Below, in pieces: positions 62,421 to 64,000 of a DNA stretch of 64,000 nucleotides. Position 1 is the first letter of the stretch. Each line of letters starts with the position of its first letter. This DNA is from an uncultured Bacteroidota bacterium (GTDB lineage: Bacteria > Bacteroidota > Bacteroidia > Chitinophagales > Chitinophagaceae). The notes under the pieces are model-generated. The model saw only the letters and a program-made list of their open reading frames with translations. It had not been told where the DNA came from and did no database searches. The position numbers and the translations under genes are program-made. The stretch lies in assembly GCA_903829015.1 (NCBI GenBank), contig CAIKOJ010000026.1, positions 1-64,000 of the forward strand. The letters run 5' to 3'.

Positions 62421-64000
62421 ATGATACTTAGAAAAAAAATACAATTTGTTGCTGCTTTCACTCTGCTTGGTTTGGGTATCGCAGGACAGTTGAGCGCGAA
62501 AGAGAATGTGGCCAGTACCCATCACAGAGAAGGTTTAAAGACTACTGCAGCCAGTGGCTGTCAGCCTGCAACAGCAGCTATCGATCTGGATATTAACAAC
62601 GTTCGGGCTAGGTTGATGACAGGTGGCGATATGTGGTGGAATATCGGCACACAGAATGCAGCATATGAAATACCGAAAAACTCGGGTAAAAGTTCTCAGT
62701 TTGCTGCATCTTGCTGGATAGGTGGCTATGATAAACAAGGGCAATTAAAAGTTGCTGCCCAAACATATCGTCAGGACGGTAACGACTACTGGCCTGGTGC
62801 TTTGAATAGTCTTGGAAAGATCGATCCCGATACTTGCGCCCTTTGGGACAGGTTCTGGAAAATAGACAGGTCTACAATTAATCAGTTTATTCAGTTGTAT
62901 AAAACTGGTGGTGCGGCTGCAGTTTCAGGCGAAGATTTTAAAGTGATCAACGAATGGCCTGCAACCGGTAACCGTAAGGCTAAAGGACAGGATGGTAATT
63001 CTTATTTGAGCCTGAATCCTAACAATACTTATGCACCTTTTAAAGATCTCAACTTAGATGGTATTTATCAGCCAGATCAGGGCGAATATCCATTTATTAC
63101 TGGTGACCAGTACATATGGTGGGTATTTAACGATGCCGGCAACGTTAAACAGCAGTCTCTAACCGCTTCAATGGGTATAGAAGTTCAGGCTAGTGCCTTT
63201 GCATATGCAACTCAGGACTTCTTGAATAACTCGTCTTTTTGTAATTATCGTGTTATCAATCGCGGTGCACTTACTATAGACAGTACTTATCTGGCTGTGT
63301 GGGATGATTGTGACCTGGGTTATTACCTTGATGATTATATTGGTTGTGATACTACCAGGGGCTTGGGTATTCAGTACAACGCTACCAATGATGACGGAGG
63401 AAATGCTGGTCATCCGGTGAATAGCTATGGGCTTAATCCGCCTCAGGTTGGCCTCGATTTCTTCCAGGGACCTTTGAAACCAGTAGTTATTAATGGTAAA
63501 GATACTGTTCAGCGTCTGGGTATGACGAACTTTACTTACTACAATAATGACTTCAGTATTATCGGTAACCCTTCCAATGGTATACAGATTTACTTCTACA
63601 TGACTGGTTCTATCCGTTCAGGACAGAGGTTTAGTTATGACTTTGTGGGTGCAGGTACTACATCAAAAGGATATGGTGCTGGTCCTGAATCACATTTCGT
63701 TTTCTGGGGCGACCCAGGGGACAACTCACAGTGGTCTGAGTGTGCATGTAACAATAATCCGGGCGATAGGAGGTTTATCTTCTCTTCTGGTCCGTTTGAA
63801 TTGTTGCCGGGTGCGCAAAATGATATCGTTTTCGGTTGCGTTTGGGCTAAGGGTGCAGGTGGCTGCGGTGCTACTAACTTTAAAACGATTAGGAGTATAG
63901 ATGATCAGGCTCAGGCATTGTTTGATAACCATTTTAAAACCGTAGAAGGCCCTGAGGCTCCTAGATTGGTTGTCAGAGAATTAGACAGAAAACTGGTGTT
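62421..64000 (+). CDS. Large secreted protein, N-terminal part (runs off the window)
   Basis: The ATG at 62421 opens a frame that stays open to the window end (526 complete codons). A signal peptide (about 1-26, AAFTLLGLGIAGQLSAKE) leads into a conserved-looking region: LDINNVRARLMTGGDMWWN, then SCWIGGYDKQGQLKVAAQTY. The motif 'N-V-R-A-R-x-x-x-G-G-D-M-W-W' recurs in long Bacteroidota proteins that end in T9SS sorting domains, but the C-terminus is outside the window. Its 29-base distance from the TonB-dependent receptor suggests co-transcription. No function is assigned. Confidence 0.75.
   Translation, partial: MILRKKIQFVAAFTLLGLGIAGQLSAKENVASTHHREGLKTTAASGCQPATAAIDLDINNVRARLMTGGDMWWNIGTQNAAYEIPKNSGKSSQFAASCWIGGYDKQGQLKVAAQTYRQDGNDYWPGALNSLGKIDPDTCALWDRFWKIDRSTINQFIQLYKTGGAAAVSGEDFKVINEWPATGNRKAKGQDGNSYLSLNPNNTYAPFKDLNLDGIYQPDQGEYPFITGDQYIWWVFNDAGNVKQQSLTASMGIEVQASAFAYATQDFLNNSSFCNYRVINRGALTIDSTYLAVWDDCDLGYYLDDYIGCDTTRGLGIQYNATNDDGGNAGHPVNSYGLNPPQVGLDFFQGPLKPVVINGKDTVQRLGMTNFTYYNNDFSIIGNPSNGIQIYFYMTGSIRSGQRFSYDFVGAGTTSKGYGAGPESHFVFWGDPGDNSQWSECACNNNPGDRRFIFSSGPFELLPGAQNDIVFGCVWAKGAGGCGATNFKTIRSIDDQAQALFDNHFKTVEGPEAPRLVVRELDRKLV

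Noticed and set aside
1-64000. tRNA or rRNA genes and mobile elements
   Set aside because: No cloverleaf with a TTCGA-type loop and matching acceptor stem, no rRNA core sequence, and no transposase or integrase motif was seen on either strand.

Overview
The window is a stretch of chromosome from a Bacteroidota bacterium, most likely of the Chitinophagaceae/Chitinophagales type. The evidence is consistent. Many genes are preceded by the Bacteroidota promoter hexad-like element TAnnTTTG (some with a TTG/TTTG element about 19-22 nt further upstream). Type IX secretion (T9SS) genes and substrates are present: two PorZ-like proteins, a PorT/SprT homologue, a PorE-like OmpA protein and a giant adhesin with a T9SS sorting domain. 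There is also a large TonB-dependent receptor with a carboxypeptidase-regulatory domain, the Bacteroidota-specific DUF6452/DUF6048 pair, and a core gene order of short operons separated by short gaps. No tRNA, rRNA, CRISPR array, integrase, transposase or insertion sequence was seen.

Layout. 1-9,850: end of a PfkB-type sugar kinase, a small membrane protein, a sugar-phosphate nucleotidyltransferase, then a minus-strand block of tandem PorZ-like proteins followed by recO, plus yidC and rnhB. 10,000-13,000: AI-2E-type permease and batB-batC. 13,005-13,954: almost gene-free, with a terminator and a possibly decayed ORF. 13,955-21,420: housekeeping block (adk-obg, rhodanese, ldcA/Rieske/tadA, dtd, mnmE, dnaB). 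21,829-25,720: overlapping pheT operon with a coiled-coil protein, DUF6452 and DUF6048. 25,735-33,650: lipoprotein, pdxH, chrA, SCO1, an M16 double peptidase and the rpsF-rpsR-rplI operon. 33,814-47,123: htpG, a two-gene toxin-antitoxin-like cassette, a lipoprotein, M28 peptidase, GH92 mannosidase, PorE-like protein, DUF2130 protein, thiolase and porT. 47,124-53,772: a candidate small RNA, an EGF-like lipoprotein and a 1,738-residue T9SS adhesin with 18 Ig-like repeats. 53,785-64,000: pdxA-pepA, rsmA, a D-2-hydroxyacid dehydrogenase, a TonB-dependent receptor and the start of a large secreted protein.

How the genes fit together. Translation and RNA maturation are heavily represented (rpsF/rpsR/rplI, pheT, dtd, tadA, mnmE, obg, rsmA), as is envelope biogenesis (yidC, ldcA, T9SS parts, OmpA, TonB receptor). 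T9SS parts occur at three separated loci, and the adhesin made here is a predicted client of that machinery. Two pyridoxal-phosphate genes (pdxH, pdxA) lie about 27 kb apart. The least ordinary items are the tandem PorZ pair with near-identical C-terminal coding ends, the toxin-antitoxin-like cassette with its own promoter and terminator, the short promoter-to-terminator transcription unit near 47.3 kb, the repeat adhesin, and inverted repeats in the htpG and pepA/rsmA promoter regions. All functional statements come from reading sequence motifs; no database search was run.
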